Positions 27,669-34,504 of a DNA stretch of 43,950 nucleotides are shown here, in pieces. The position numbers and the translations under genes are program-made. This DNA is from a virus. Under the pieces are notes generated by a model. It had not been told where the DNA came from. It searched no databases and saw only the letters and a list, made by a program, of their open reading frames with translations. Location: the IMG/VR virus record IMGVR_UViG_3300030110_002295, positions 1 through 43,950 of that record. One strand, given 5' to 3'. The stretch's first letter is position 1. Each line of letters begins with the position of its first letter.

Positions 27669-29888
27669 TTATTGTATGATTTTTGAGTTATAACCCTCGT
27701 TTTTGTATTTTTTAAAACCTAAAGGGACAACATCCCTTTTAAAATCCGCAACTGGTTTATACTTATTTTTATTACAAGCCATTATAGCTAATCCAGAACT
27801 AATAGCAGCATCATATTTAGTTCTGTTGTTTATATTGAATTTAGCCCAATCTTCTAATGTTCTTTGGAAATACATGCTACCATAACATTCATTGTTATAT
27901 CCTACATAGTTTTCAATATACATTTCAATTGCTGCAGCGTGGGCTTGCTTTATATCTTCACTAGAGTTTGGTATACCACCAACTTCTTTTTCTGTTGTAG
28001 ATAATTTATTCCACATTTTATCAGGTCTATTCATAGAATAACCTCTATAACCTCTACGTTTTAAATAATAAAGTAATCTAGGTTTATTATTTTCTGCTAA
28101 CAATGGCATTCCGTAAAATACTAAAGCCATTAATACATCTTCAAAAAATATATCAGCTGTTTGAGGTCTTGCTATATATTCTAAAAAAAAATGATTAGCC
28201 GGAGAATCTTCCATACTAAATTTACTAAGACCATGCAAAGCTCCTTTAGAACCTCTATTATCTACTGTACCTGATATATCATAACTATCACAACCAAACG
28301 CGCCCATATGCTCGTTACCAGGATATTTTGTATTATTTTTTAATATAACTTTATTTTGTTGCTCTCTGTTTGGAACCCAAGAAATATTAAATCTACCATC
28401 TTTATTAGGCATAAATAAAACTTGAGTGTCTTTTATACCATTTTCCCATTGAAAATTACCTTGTGTAACTAATGGACTCATACCTAACACCTCTTCATTG
28501 TAATCTATTTGTTGATACAATTTAGTAAGATTAAATAATGATGCTTTTGTTTCATCTCTGAAAGCGTGTTTTTCAGTACGTGGAAATTGTCTATAATATT
28601 CGTTTAAAGCATCTTGATCGCCTTTTAAACCATCAACTTCATTTTGCCAATAATCTATAACACCTAGTGTTATTTCATAACCATCAGGTCCAAATGTTTT
28701 TGTTTTTGGAGTGTCAAAGACAGGTAAGCCATTAGAATCAATGTATCCTTCGTAGTTCCATTCCATAGGTATGAACAAATTATATAATCCCGAGCGAGTC
28801 TGTCCATTGGCGTTTCTTTTGGTAACATCTGAATCATAGTATAATTTTTTAAAGTTATCACCACCTTTGTCTAAAGCGTTTGATGTTGATCCCATCATGC
28901 ATTTTCCTACTACCTTACTACCTAGTCTTAATGTTGTTTTTGTTACCCTCCAATTATTTAATATATTGTTAGGTCTTTCCCATTTACCACTTTCATCATG
29001 TACTAATAGTTTTAGTTTTTCACCATCATAACTATTATCTCCTGTATTTTTCCAGTCTATTGTTGTATCTAATCCTTTTAAATCCTCTAAAGACTCATCA
29101 GGACCAGCTGCAATTTTACGTCTTGTAAATTTACTTGCAGGTACTCGATACGCTAATTCTGTTTTAGGACGATCCATACCATCTTGAGTAGGTTTAAAAA
29201 AGAAAGGGTAATTAACTGATATAGGTACTACCTTATCTGTAAACATACTTTTTGCGTCAGGACCAGATTTAGATAATATACCGTACCGTGAATCACTAGA
29301 TATAGTAGCTAAATTTACAACTTCACCAGATGCCATAAAGGAAAACCCGGAACGTCTATTTTTAAGATAACACATTCCGTAAGATCTATAATCAGCTTTA
29401 CAAGCTTCCCAAAAAATAAAGAATAATCTATTTGATTCTCTAAAATCTGGAGCACCCACGTCTATTTTAGACCATTGTAGATACATGTAATGAGTTCCAG
29501 TTAAATATGTAGGTTTATTGTTATTATAAAACCAAAACCCTGAATCTCTACGATTAAACTCATTATCAATGTAATCGTACCATTGTTCTTTAAAATCTTC
29601 TGGATATTGTTTAAAGTCAAATACAGTTTTTATTTTGCTTAACTGTTTAGGATATTCAACTTTTTTCCATTTACCATCTTTAAACTTACAAATATCTTTT
29701 GCTTTAGGTAAAGCTATTTTTAAGTTTTGTATTTCATATATTTCACCTATCGTACCGTCTTTACTAATTACAACTATATCATATTCTTTGTTGTAACCAT
29801 ATTTCCATTTTTTAGATTTATTTAATCTTTTAATTACTTTAGGGTTTATATGATCATCTATTATCTTGTATAAAGTTTGTTGATACAT
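27669..29888 (-). CDS. terL: terminase large subunit (DNA-packaging ATPase and nuclease)
   Basis: The 739-residue protein has an N-terminal ATPase part with a degenerate Walker-A-like loop KNRRSGFSF (176-184) and a clear Walker B, LLVHDE, with D298 and E299. A C-terminal RNase-H-like nuclease follows: first acidic residue in GCDSYDISG (D534), further acidics in YIARPQTADIFFEDV, and a late SSEDIKQAH. Adaptor-like aromatic segments (GFWFYNNNKPTYLTGTHYMY) precede the ATPase core. It is directly followed by portal. The start overlaps the stop of the 90-residue gene as TAATG and, unusually for this window, has an upstream AAAGGAG. It drives ATP-dependent packaging at the portal. Confidence 0.8.
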   Translation of the reverse strand: MYQQTLYKIIDDHINPKVIKRLNKSKKWKYGYNKEYDIVVISKDGTIGEIYEIQNLKIALPKAKDICKFKDGKWKKVEYPKQLSKIKTVFDFKQYPEDFKEQWYDYIDNEFNRRDSGFWFYNNNKPTYLTGTHYMYLQWSKIDVGAPDFRESNRLFFIFWEACKADYRSYGMCYLKNRRSGFSFMASGEVVNLATISSDSRYGILSKSGPDAKSMFTDKVVPISVNYPFFFKPTQDGMDRPKTELAYRVPASKFTRRKIAAGPDESLEDLKGLDTTIDWKNTGDNSYDGEKLKLLVHDESGKWERPNNILNNWRVTKTTLRLGSKVVGKCMMGSTSNALDKGGDNFKKLYYDSDVTKRNANGQTRSGLYNLFIPMEWNYEGYIDSNGLPVFDTPKTKTFGPDGYEITLGVIDYWQNEVDGLKGDQDALNEYYRQFPRTEKHAFRDETKASLFNLTKLYQQIDYNEEVLGMSPLVTQGNFQWENGIKDTQVLFMPNKDGRFNISWVPNREQQNKVILKNNTKYPGNEHMGAFGCDSYDISGTVDNRGSKGALHGLSKFSMEDSPANHFFLEYIARPQTADIFFEDVLMALVFYGMPLLAENNKPRLLYYLKRRGYRGYSMNRPDKMWNKLSTTEKEVGGIPNSSEDIKQAHAAAIEMYIENYVGYNNECYGSMYFQRTLEDWAKFNINNRTKYDAAISSGLAIMACNKNKYKPVADFKRDVVPLGFKKYKNEGYNSKIIQ

Positions 29889-30160
29889 TATTTAGATCTC
29901 CTTTCTGCAAAACCTTTAAAAGTTTTTTCTTTAACCTCTTTTGGTTTAGCTTCTAACATATCTTTTTCTTCCTGTATACGATTAAGTATTTCAAAAGCAT
30001 CGAATATAGCTAATTTTTTTGTAGCTGCAGCGTTCTTTAATCTATCTGCAGATATATCATCGTTTGAATCTACAATAGGTTCTTTAGCAACCTTTATTAA
30101 TTCTTCCACCGCCTTTTGCCCAGCGTGGATTATATTCAATTTCGTTTCCTTGGTTTTCAT
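29888..30160 (-). CDS. small helical protein upstream of terL, possible small-terminase analogue
   Basis: Ninety residues, nearly all predicted helix: MKTKETKLNIIHAGQKAVEE, then a helix around DRLKNAAATKKLAIFDAFEI and a Lys/Glu-rich end with FKGFAERRSK. It overlaps the tandem GroES-like gene by 77 bases at its start and the terL start by one base (TAATG). A short helical protein just before terL is where the small terminase subunit usually lies. I see no helix-turn-helix, so TerS is only a positional guess. The long overlap is unusual, but both frames are open and sensible. Confidence 0.5.
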   Translation of the reverse strand: MKTKETKLNIIHAGQKAVEELIKVAKEPIVDSNDDISADRLKNAAATKKLAIFDAFEILNRIQEEKDMLEAKPKEVKEKTFKGFAERRSK

Positions 30161-30683
30161 ACTTAACAGAGATATTTTTAGATTTCATACAATATAATAA
30201 TTCTTCATCAATTAAAAACCTCCATTCTCTACCAGGTGGATAACCTATTATATCACCTTGTTTTAAACCTTTTTGTTTTAATTGATTGTTATTAAATTTT
30301 ATAACACCAGTAAGATCTCTGTCTTTTAATGGTTTTATAAAACAATACTCACCAAACGCTTTCCATTTGTTTTCTTTATTAACTAAATATATTTGATCTG
30401 GTGCTGCAAAATATAGTTCTTCATTAAAGTAAGACGCAGAGTTTCTTTCTGCTCCTGTTTGATCATACCATCTTCTAAATATATTATGATGAACAACTAT
30501 TATATCACCAACGTTTATATTGGTTTGATACGCTGTTGGCACTGCAACAACTTTTGCAAATCTACTTATAAATTCAAATTCTTCTATAGATGCGTTTACT
30601 ATTAATTTTTTATTATCAACTCTTATTTCATTTTCATATCTTTCATCAAGAGGTGTGATAATAAAATTTTCAATACTTCTCAT
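30084..30683 (-). CDS. divergent cochaperonin-like protein with two GroES-like halves
   Basis: The 199-residue protein appears to hold two copies of the GroES beta-barrel pattern. Half one has ENFIITPLDERYE (5-17), a loop ending KKLIVN (25-30), a strand FAKVVAVPT (42-50) and NVGDIIV (57-63). It resembles the canonical GroES of this window (NLIITPMEQGVEE, GGLLLT, INEGDEI), with an insertion at about 68-90. Half two has GEYCFIKPLKDRD (111-123), GVIKF (126-130), LKQGDIIG (140-147) and the hairpin RFLIDEELLYCMKSKNI (155-171), parallel to KIEINKDTYHVIKSRDV in GroES. It joins its neighbours by TAATG on one side and a 77-nt overlap on the other, and lies next to terL and the head genes. By analogy with T4 gp31 it may be a capsid-specific lid for GroEL. 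The fold is inferred from motif order only. Confidence 0.6.
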   Translation of the reverse strand: MRSIENFIITPLDERYENEIRVDNKKLIVNASIEEFEFISRFAKVVAVPTAYQTNINVGDIIVVHHNIFRRWYDQTGAERNSASYFNEELYFAAPDQIYLVNKENKWKAFGEYCFIKPLKDRDLTGVIKFNNNQLKQKGLKQGDIIGYPPGREWRFLIDEELLYCMKSKNISVKYENQGNEIEYNPRWAKGGGRINKGC

Positions 30684-30910
30684 TAATATTCTAAATCATA
30701 CTCAACAGATATAGCCATGTTAGAATTAAATTTTTTCCATGGCAATACCTCATCATTTTTTTTAATAAAAATATTATAAGAACTATCAGTATCATCTAAC
30801 AATATACAAGATATCTCATGTCCTCCGTAAACCTGTTGGCCTAAAGAATAATGCATGGCATCGTTTTTATAGTCAGCGCCAATACTGATTTTTCTTATAT
30901 TTGAATTCAT
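30683..30910 (-). CDS. conserved-looking small protein (75 aa), unknown
   Basis: A compact beta-rich protein starting MNSNIRKISIGADYKNDAMH, with strands EISCILLDDTD and YNIFIKKNDEVLPWKKF and ending AISVEYDLEY. It has no signal peptide, membrane span or catalytic motif. Both ends are TAATG overlaps (30910 and 30683), placing it firmly in the cochaperonin-terminase transcript. I believe similar small proteins accompany such genes in marine phages, but that is memory and was not checked. Function unknown. Confidence 0.6.
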   Translation of the reverse strand: MNSNIRKISIGADYKNDAMHYSLGQQVYGGHEISCILLDDTDSSYNIFIKKNDEVLPWKKFNSNMAISVEYDLEY

Positions 30911-31170
30911 TAGTCAACTTTTTTTAATTCTTCTACTGGGATTTCAGTATAACTTCCATCTTTGACATTAATGTTGATTGGCCCGTATACTTCTTCTAGA
31001 TTTTTTTTAAGTTCATCCATTTCAGTTTTAACCTCTGGAATTCTATTTAAAACATCTTGCTTTTGAGCTTCTAATGCACCAACTTGACTAATTAATGTCG
31101 CCATATTGGCTTGACTTTCTTGAATTTTTGTTAATTCTTCTTTTTTAATTTTTTTAATTTCTTTACTCAT
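30910..31170 (-). CDS. small coiled-coil protein (86 aa), unknown
   Basis: A Lys/Glu-rich helical protein. Residues 1-60 form a heptad-like coil (SQVGALEAQKQDVLNRIPEV, then KTEMDELKKNLEEVYG). A short beta end follows, ININVKDGSYTEIPVEEL. It has a TAATG junction with the next gene. The leader is purely A/T (AAATAAAATAAAATTATG). It could be a scaffold or adaptor for the packaging genes downstream, or a spanin-like helper of the lysis genes upstream; nothing in the sequence decides. No transmembrane part is seen. Confidence 0.55.
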   Translation of the reverse strand: MSKEIKKIKKEELTKIQESQANMATLISQVGALEAQKQDVLNRIPEVKTEMDELKKNLEEVYGPININVKDGSYTEIPVEELKKVD

Positions 31171-31202
31171 AATTTTATTTTATTTAATTTAATAATTGTT
31201 TA

Positions 31203-31661
31203 CTATTTATTATTACCTATACTTTTGAATTTTTCCGCTCCTCGAGAACCAAAATAAGCTACATATACTGTTATTAATAAAGATTTAAGTAAATCTATCC
31301 AACCCATTTCAATTCCAAAATTAATATCGAAACCATCTAATAATATAAATAATACTAATGCTATTGTTAAAAATATAAGAGTCATAGGTCTAGTATTTTT
31401 AGAAAGCCATGAATCAGACTTCATATCGCTTTGCCAACGTTTTGATACTTCTTGCATTTCAACAATATCCATTTCTAAAAGCTTCATTGCTTTTTCTTTG
31501 TCTTCTGGTGGTAATGACTCGTCTTTGGATATAAGATTTTTAACCACTCCAAAAACTCCATTGTTTGGCAATACATCACCTACTGTATTTAATATACCTG
31601 GCGCAGCCCCTGTTAAAAACTGTCCGACTTTTGTTTCACTAAACTTTTTTTTCTTTTGCAT
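31203..31661 (-). CDS. holin-like membrane protein
   Basis: I start this at 31661 (MQKKKKFSETKVGQFLTGAA), giving 152 residues. The frame is open to an ATG at 31766, but that extension would overlap the zincin gene by far more and is unlike coding sequence. The middle is amphipathic (EKAMKLLEMDIVEMQEVSKR), then SDSWLSKNTRP. Two hydrophobic spans follow at about 93-108 (MTLIFLTIALVLFILL) and 121-138 (WIDLLKSLLITVYVAYFG), ending in a basic tail. The SDSWxSKxxRP lead-in before membrane spans is a hallmark of the 3TM holin family first described in gene transfer agents. It probably permeabilises the inner membrane at lysis. Confidence 0.6.
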   Translation of the reverse strand: MQKKKKFSETKVGQFLTGAAPGILNTVGDVLPNNGVFGVVKNLISKDESLPPEDKEKAMKLLEMDIVEMQEVSKRWQSDMKSDSWLSKNTRPMTLIFLTIALVLFILLDGFDINFGIEMGWIDLLKSLLITVYVAYFGSRGAEKFKSIGNNK

Positions 31662-31956
31662 AAGCTTCTTTTTCCCATGGTAGACTCTTACTTCCTTCTT
31701 GCATTTTAGAACGAGAATATTTTTTTCCTTTCCAATAAACACATTCATCATCATAAGACAAGTCACCTCTCAATATTTGATCAGTGTGTACTTTTTCATG
31801 ACTAATAGTGTTTTCTTCTTTATCTATAGGAAGATCTTCATTCAATACAATACAGCCAGTATTTAACGTAACTCCATGAACCGTTGGGTCTTCAAATTCT
31901 CGCCTATATACTGGTGTTGTATCTATTGTGTAAGGTGGTTTTATTTTAAAAGCCAT
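31639..31956 (-). CDS. small zinc metallopeptidase-like protein (HExxH)
   Basis: The 105-residue protein carries SHEKVH, giving zincin residues H53, E54 and H57 within HEKVHTDQILRGDLSYDD. A later segment LPWEKEAYAKEK offers E95 or E97 as a third zinc ligand, as in gluzincins. There is no signal peptide. It overlaps the holin-like gene by 23 bases, which hints at a lysis or maturation role. Candidate roles are a peptidase acting on host cell-wall or envelope protein, or one processing virion proteins. The HExxH reading is direct; activity and substrate are not known. Confidence 0.6.
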   Translation of the reverse strand: MAFKIKPPYTIDTTPVYRREFEDPTVHGVTLNTGCIVLNEDLPIDKEENTISHEKVHTDQILRGDLSYDDECVYWKGKKYSRSKMQEGSKSLPWEKEAYAKEKKV

Positions 31957-31965
31957 TTACTATAA

Positions 31966-32211
31966 CTAGTAAGATCTACCTCTATCTTGTGGCATATCTC
32001 CACCGATCTCTCTTTTAGCTTTTGCGCCTTTAATTTGATCAGTATCTGGAGTATCCTTTTGATATAAAGCGTCATCCTTTTTGTGTGGTCCTTTTTTATC
32101 GTATGCTTTTAAAGACTCGTCCATTTCATGAAGTTTGTGCTTTGCATCGTGTATTAATTCTCTTTCACGAATCATTCCCCATCTAGGGTGATTACCTGTG
32201 TATTGTCCCAT
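31966..32211 (-). CDS. small charged protein (81 aa), unknown
   Basis: A hydrophilic protein rich in Lys, Asp, His and Arg. It begins MGQYTGNHPRWGMIRERELI and continues with a helix HKLHEMDESLKAYDKKGP, then a polar, probably disordered end (GGDMPQDRGRSY). No motif, membrane span or export signal is visible. It is nine bases upstream of the zincin gene and follows a fibre-like gene by 25 bases. The leader is A/T-rich (AAAAAAACAATTATG). I can assign no function. Confidence 0.5.
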   Translation of the reverse strand: MGQYTGNHPRWGMIRERELIHDAKHKLHEMDESLKAYDKKGPHKKDDALYQKDTPDTDQIKGAKAKREIGGDMPQDRGRSY

Positions 32212-32236
32212 AATTGTTTTTTTAAACTGTTTTTAA

Positions 32237-33175
32237 TTAATTTAATCTTTCAAACGATATTTCTATCGGTCTGTTACCTGTATCTGATGGAAACGGTGTT
32301 ATTCCTCCGCCTGTAAACTCTACTTCTACTTGCACTGTATCACCAGCGGCAAAAGTTTCAATTAGTTCTCCATAAAATATTTTATCTCCTGTTAGTTCTG
32401 TAGATTTTTCATCTATAACATCAACAGTACTAGGTCCTGGTATAACAAGAGATACTCTAACTTCTACTTGATTTGTTTGATCAAACCAATGTTGGCAAGT
32501 ACCTACTTTCCAAGTTCCTCCTCCATCTGTTCCTAATGTAAATGTAGCTACTTGACCCGCTGTTCCACCTGCTGCATTAGCACATGTCCAACCATAAGTT
32601 GTAAAAGCTGTTGGGCCTGGAGCATTTTTTTGAGCTGCTACTCTAGCTGTAGTATTAAAAGGTAGTAAACTTGCAACACCACTTCCCCAGTTTGTATACG
32701 CTACTGGTGTACCATTTGGCCATACAAATACTTGAACCATGCTATAACCAGTTACGTTTATTCCTGGAACAAAAACAGCGTTCGTACCATCGCTTTGAAT
32801 AAGATCTCCTCCAGAAGAAGCGCCAGCGTTAGTTAACGCATTAATAGCTAATTGCTGTGTACTTTGTCCAGTACCTCCATTTGCTATAGGAACAACACCT
32901 GTAATATCGGTAGCTACATCTATACTAGCAACTGTTATAAAAGAACTAGTTAGTCCTGGAGATTTTAAAAATCCAGAAGCAAATGTTGAGTCACCTGTTC
33001 CGCCTTTACTTACTGGTAACGGAGTTCCAGTAAACAATAAACCTTCTAAGCTTGCAACTAATTCAGTAGGAGTAATACGAACATTACTAGGACCAGCTCC
33101 TTCATAACCCACTACGCATGTAAAATTGCTAAGGTCTGCTTCCGCGGTAAATTGTGAAAATTTTATATCTGCCAT
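32237..33175 (-). CDS. fibre-like structural protein with GGTG motifs (312 aa)
   Basis: Begins MADIKFSQFTAEADLSNFTC, with a likely attachment segment through NVRITPTELVASL. Two short repeats typical of phage fibre shafts follow, SKGGTGDST (57-64) and ANGGTGQST (98-106). After about residue 130 comes a globular beta-rich domain with strands such as MVQVFVWPNGTPVAYTNWG, GGGTWKVGTCQHWF and VEVRVSLVIPGPS, probably a receptor-contacting or capping domain. It is separate from the main fibre cluster at the right end and lacks that cluster's N-terminal segment, so it probably sits elsewhere on the virion. Confidence 0.6.
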   Translation of the reverse strand: MADIKFSQFTAEADLSNFTCVVGYEGAGPSNVRITPTELVASLEGLLFTGTPLPVSKGGTGDSTFASGFLKSPGLTSSFITVASIDVATDITGVVPIANGGTGQSTQQLAINALTNAGASSGGDLIQSDGTNAVFVPGINVTGYSMVQVFVWPNGTPVAYTNWGSGVASLLPFNTTARVAAQKNAPGPTAFTTYGWTCANAAGGTAGQVATFTLGTDGGGTWKVGTCQHWFDQTNQVEVRVSLVIPGPSTVDVIDEKSTELTGDKIFYGELIETFAAGDTVQVEVEFTGGGITPFPSDTGNRPIEISFERLN

Positions 33176-33182
33176 TTTTTAT

Positions 33183-33341
33183 TTAGTTTTCTCGAATCAT
33201 TAAATCTAATCCGTTTTCTGTTAACATTCTATCCACTCCATTTTCCATAATTATATAATTAGTCAAAGGACCTGGGGATATTTTATTTGCGTTAGGAATA
33301 GCTAATATAGCATTAGCATTACCTAAAATTGTAGGTGCCAT
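33183..33341 (-). CDS. very small protein (52 aa) with ENG repeats
   Basis: ATG at 33341 overlaps the stop of the spike-base-like gene by one base (TAATG), which decides the start. The product begins MAPTILGNANAILAIPNANK and ends with a nine-residue repeat, ENGVDRMLT then ENGLDLMIR then EN. ENG-type repeats of this kind are common at the ends of small phage structural proteins. The stop lies eight bases before the fibre-like ORF starts. It is probably a virion-associated peptide or a detached fibre segment; function unknown. Confidence 0.55.
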   Translation of the reverse strand: MAPTILGNANAILAIPNANKISPGPLTNYIIMENGVDRMLTENGLDLMIREN

Positions 33342-33838
33342 TATAATAAAGCTATTATATCAGTAGCTGTAGTATTAGATGCATTTACTCTTCCTGTATT
33401 AATAGGAATAAAAGATGCGTTACCAACGTTTTTTAACACTACTGAAGCTGCCGCTGAAGTTTCAATACTTATATCACCTCCTGTTCCCACATATAATAAA
33501 AAAGAATTAGGATTAGAATTACCTTGATAAATTTGATAATTCTGAGGTGTTGCTGTAAATATTGCCGCGCTTAGCGTTAATTGACTATCACTATCTACTG
33601 ATGCAACTGTTGCTACATCACCGGTTGTAGTATTATATACCACATCACCTTCTTGTATAGCTGCTACACGAGTACCATCACCTAAGAATTGACCACCTGC
33701 GTCTATAAGCGTAAAACCTATATTAGATGTATTTGCGCTTTGTCTTACTATATAAGGTTGAGGAATATTTATTGTATCACTAGGAATTACATTAATAGCA
33801 AAGCTAGCTTGATTTTGAGGGAAATTTGATATTGCCAT
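33341..33838 (-). CDS. spike-base or decoration-like protein (165 aa)
   Basis: Beta-rich, with no Cys, Trp or His that I can see. A segment EGDVVYNTTTGDVATVASVD followed by SQLTLSAAIF is a small beta-unit common in phage virion proteins. The C-terminal part, LLYVGTGGDISIETS through FIPINTGRVNASNTTATDII, resembles the conserved domain of small phage spike-base proteins, which usually end in TTATDIxAL as here. It is coupled by TAATG to the 52-residue gene. It is likely a head- or tail-surface protein; the exact location is inferred. Confidence 0.55.
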   Translation of the reverse strand: MAISNFPQNQASFAINVIPSDTINIPQPYIVRQSANTSNIGFTLIDAGGQFLGDGTRVAAIQEGDVVYNTTTGDVATVASVDSDSQLTLSAAIFTATPQNYQIYQGNSNPNSFLLYVGTGGDISIETSAAASVVLKNVGNASFIPINTGRVNASNTTATDIIALL

Positions 33839-33839
33839 T

Positions 33840-34007
33840 TTATTTTGCGATTTGTGTTATTGGACCTGGAGTGTAAGGTGTAGCTCCGAGTTTTAACTTC
33901 ATGCCAGTTATACCTCTACTGTCACCCATTCCCATAGGCATACCAGAAGGATCTAATGGTCCTTCCCATATATACTGCTGTCCTGATTGTTTTTTATTTG
34001 TTGCCAT
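33840..34007 (-). CDS. very small hypothetical protein (55 aa)
   Basis: ATG at 34007 with the A/T leader AACAAATTATG, stop at 33840, one base before the next gene's ATG. The product begins MATNKKQSGQQYIWEGPLDP, has a Gly/Met-rich middle (SGMPMGMGDSRG) and ends TPYTPGPITQIAK. Tight packing between real genes and the shared leader style support it as coding. No function can be assigned; small Gly/Pro-rich proteins here are often virion-associated. Confidence 0.5.
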   Translation of the reverse strand: MATNKKQSGQQYIWEGPLDPSGMPMGMGDSRGITGMKLKLGATPYTPGPITQIAK

Positions 34008-34036
34008 AATTTGTTTAGTTATATATTAGTAATTTT

Positions 34037-34504
34037 TTAACTGAATAAATTTGAGTATTGATCTGAAAACGGATTTGACGCGTTTATATCAATAAATTCA
34101 GTACCTCCTCCGCTTGCTTCACGAGCCATATCTTCTTGCGATCTAGTTGATGGCATGCGTATGTTTGAAGCTAGTTTTGGATGATTTATTCTTTCTTCAG
34201 TTATTCTTCTTGTATTACGAAAAGCTTGATCTCCATACATCATTCTTTGAGTTTCTTCTGGTGTGATCATAGCTGTCTCTCTATCAAACCTACCAGCTGT
34301 TCTTAAGTTACCCATAGAATAGTTTGATGTATCTTGAAACTCCCTTTCATTCGAATCTATACCGGTTGGTACATTAGCATTAATAGGTGTAATTGGTTGC
34401 CTAGGTGGCGTCATAACACTTGGAGTAGGTGGTACTAAAGCTGGTGGCATGTTCATGTCCACCGCTGCATTTGTTGCTGCTGAATACCAATTTTGATAAG
34501 GCAT
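34037..34504 (-). CDS. hypothetical Pro/Asn/Met-rich protein (155 aa)
   Basis: Low-complexity N-terminus (PPALVPPTPSVMTPPRQPIT), then polar, Arg-rich helices (TPEETQRMMYGDQAFRNTRR) and a Gly/Ser end (SQEDMAREASGGGTEFIDI). No membrane span or enzyme motif is visible. The start is coupled to the preceding gene by TAATG at 34504. The composition suggests a disordered linker or a virion-internal protein. I do not recognise it. Confidence 0.45.
   Translation of the reverse strand: MPYQNWYSAATNAAVDMNMPPALVPPTPSVMTPPRQPITPINANVPTGIDSNEREFQDTSNYSMGNLRTAGRFDRETAMITPEETQRMMYGDQAFRNTRRITEERINHPKLASNIRMPSTRSQEDMAREASGGGTEFIDINASNPFSDQYSNLFS

Noticed and set aside
31662-31766. N-terminal extension of the holin-like frame
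   Set aside because: It lies wholly inside the zincin gene and its translation is not protein-like; MQKKKKFSET at 31661 is a natural start.
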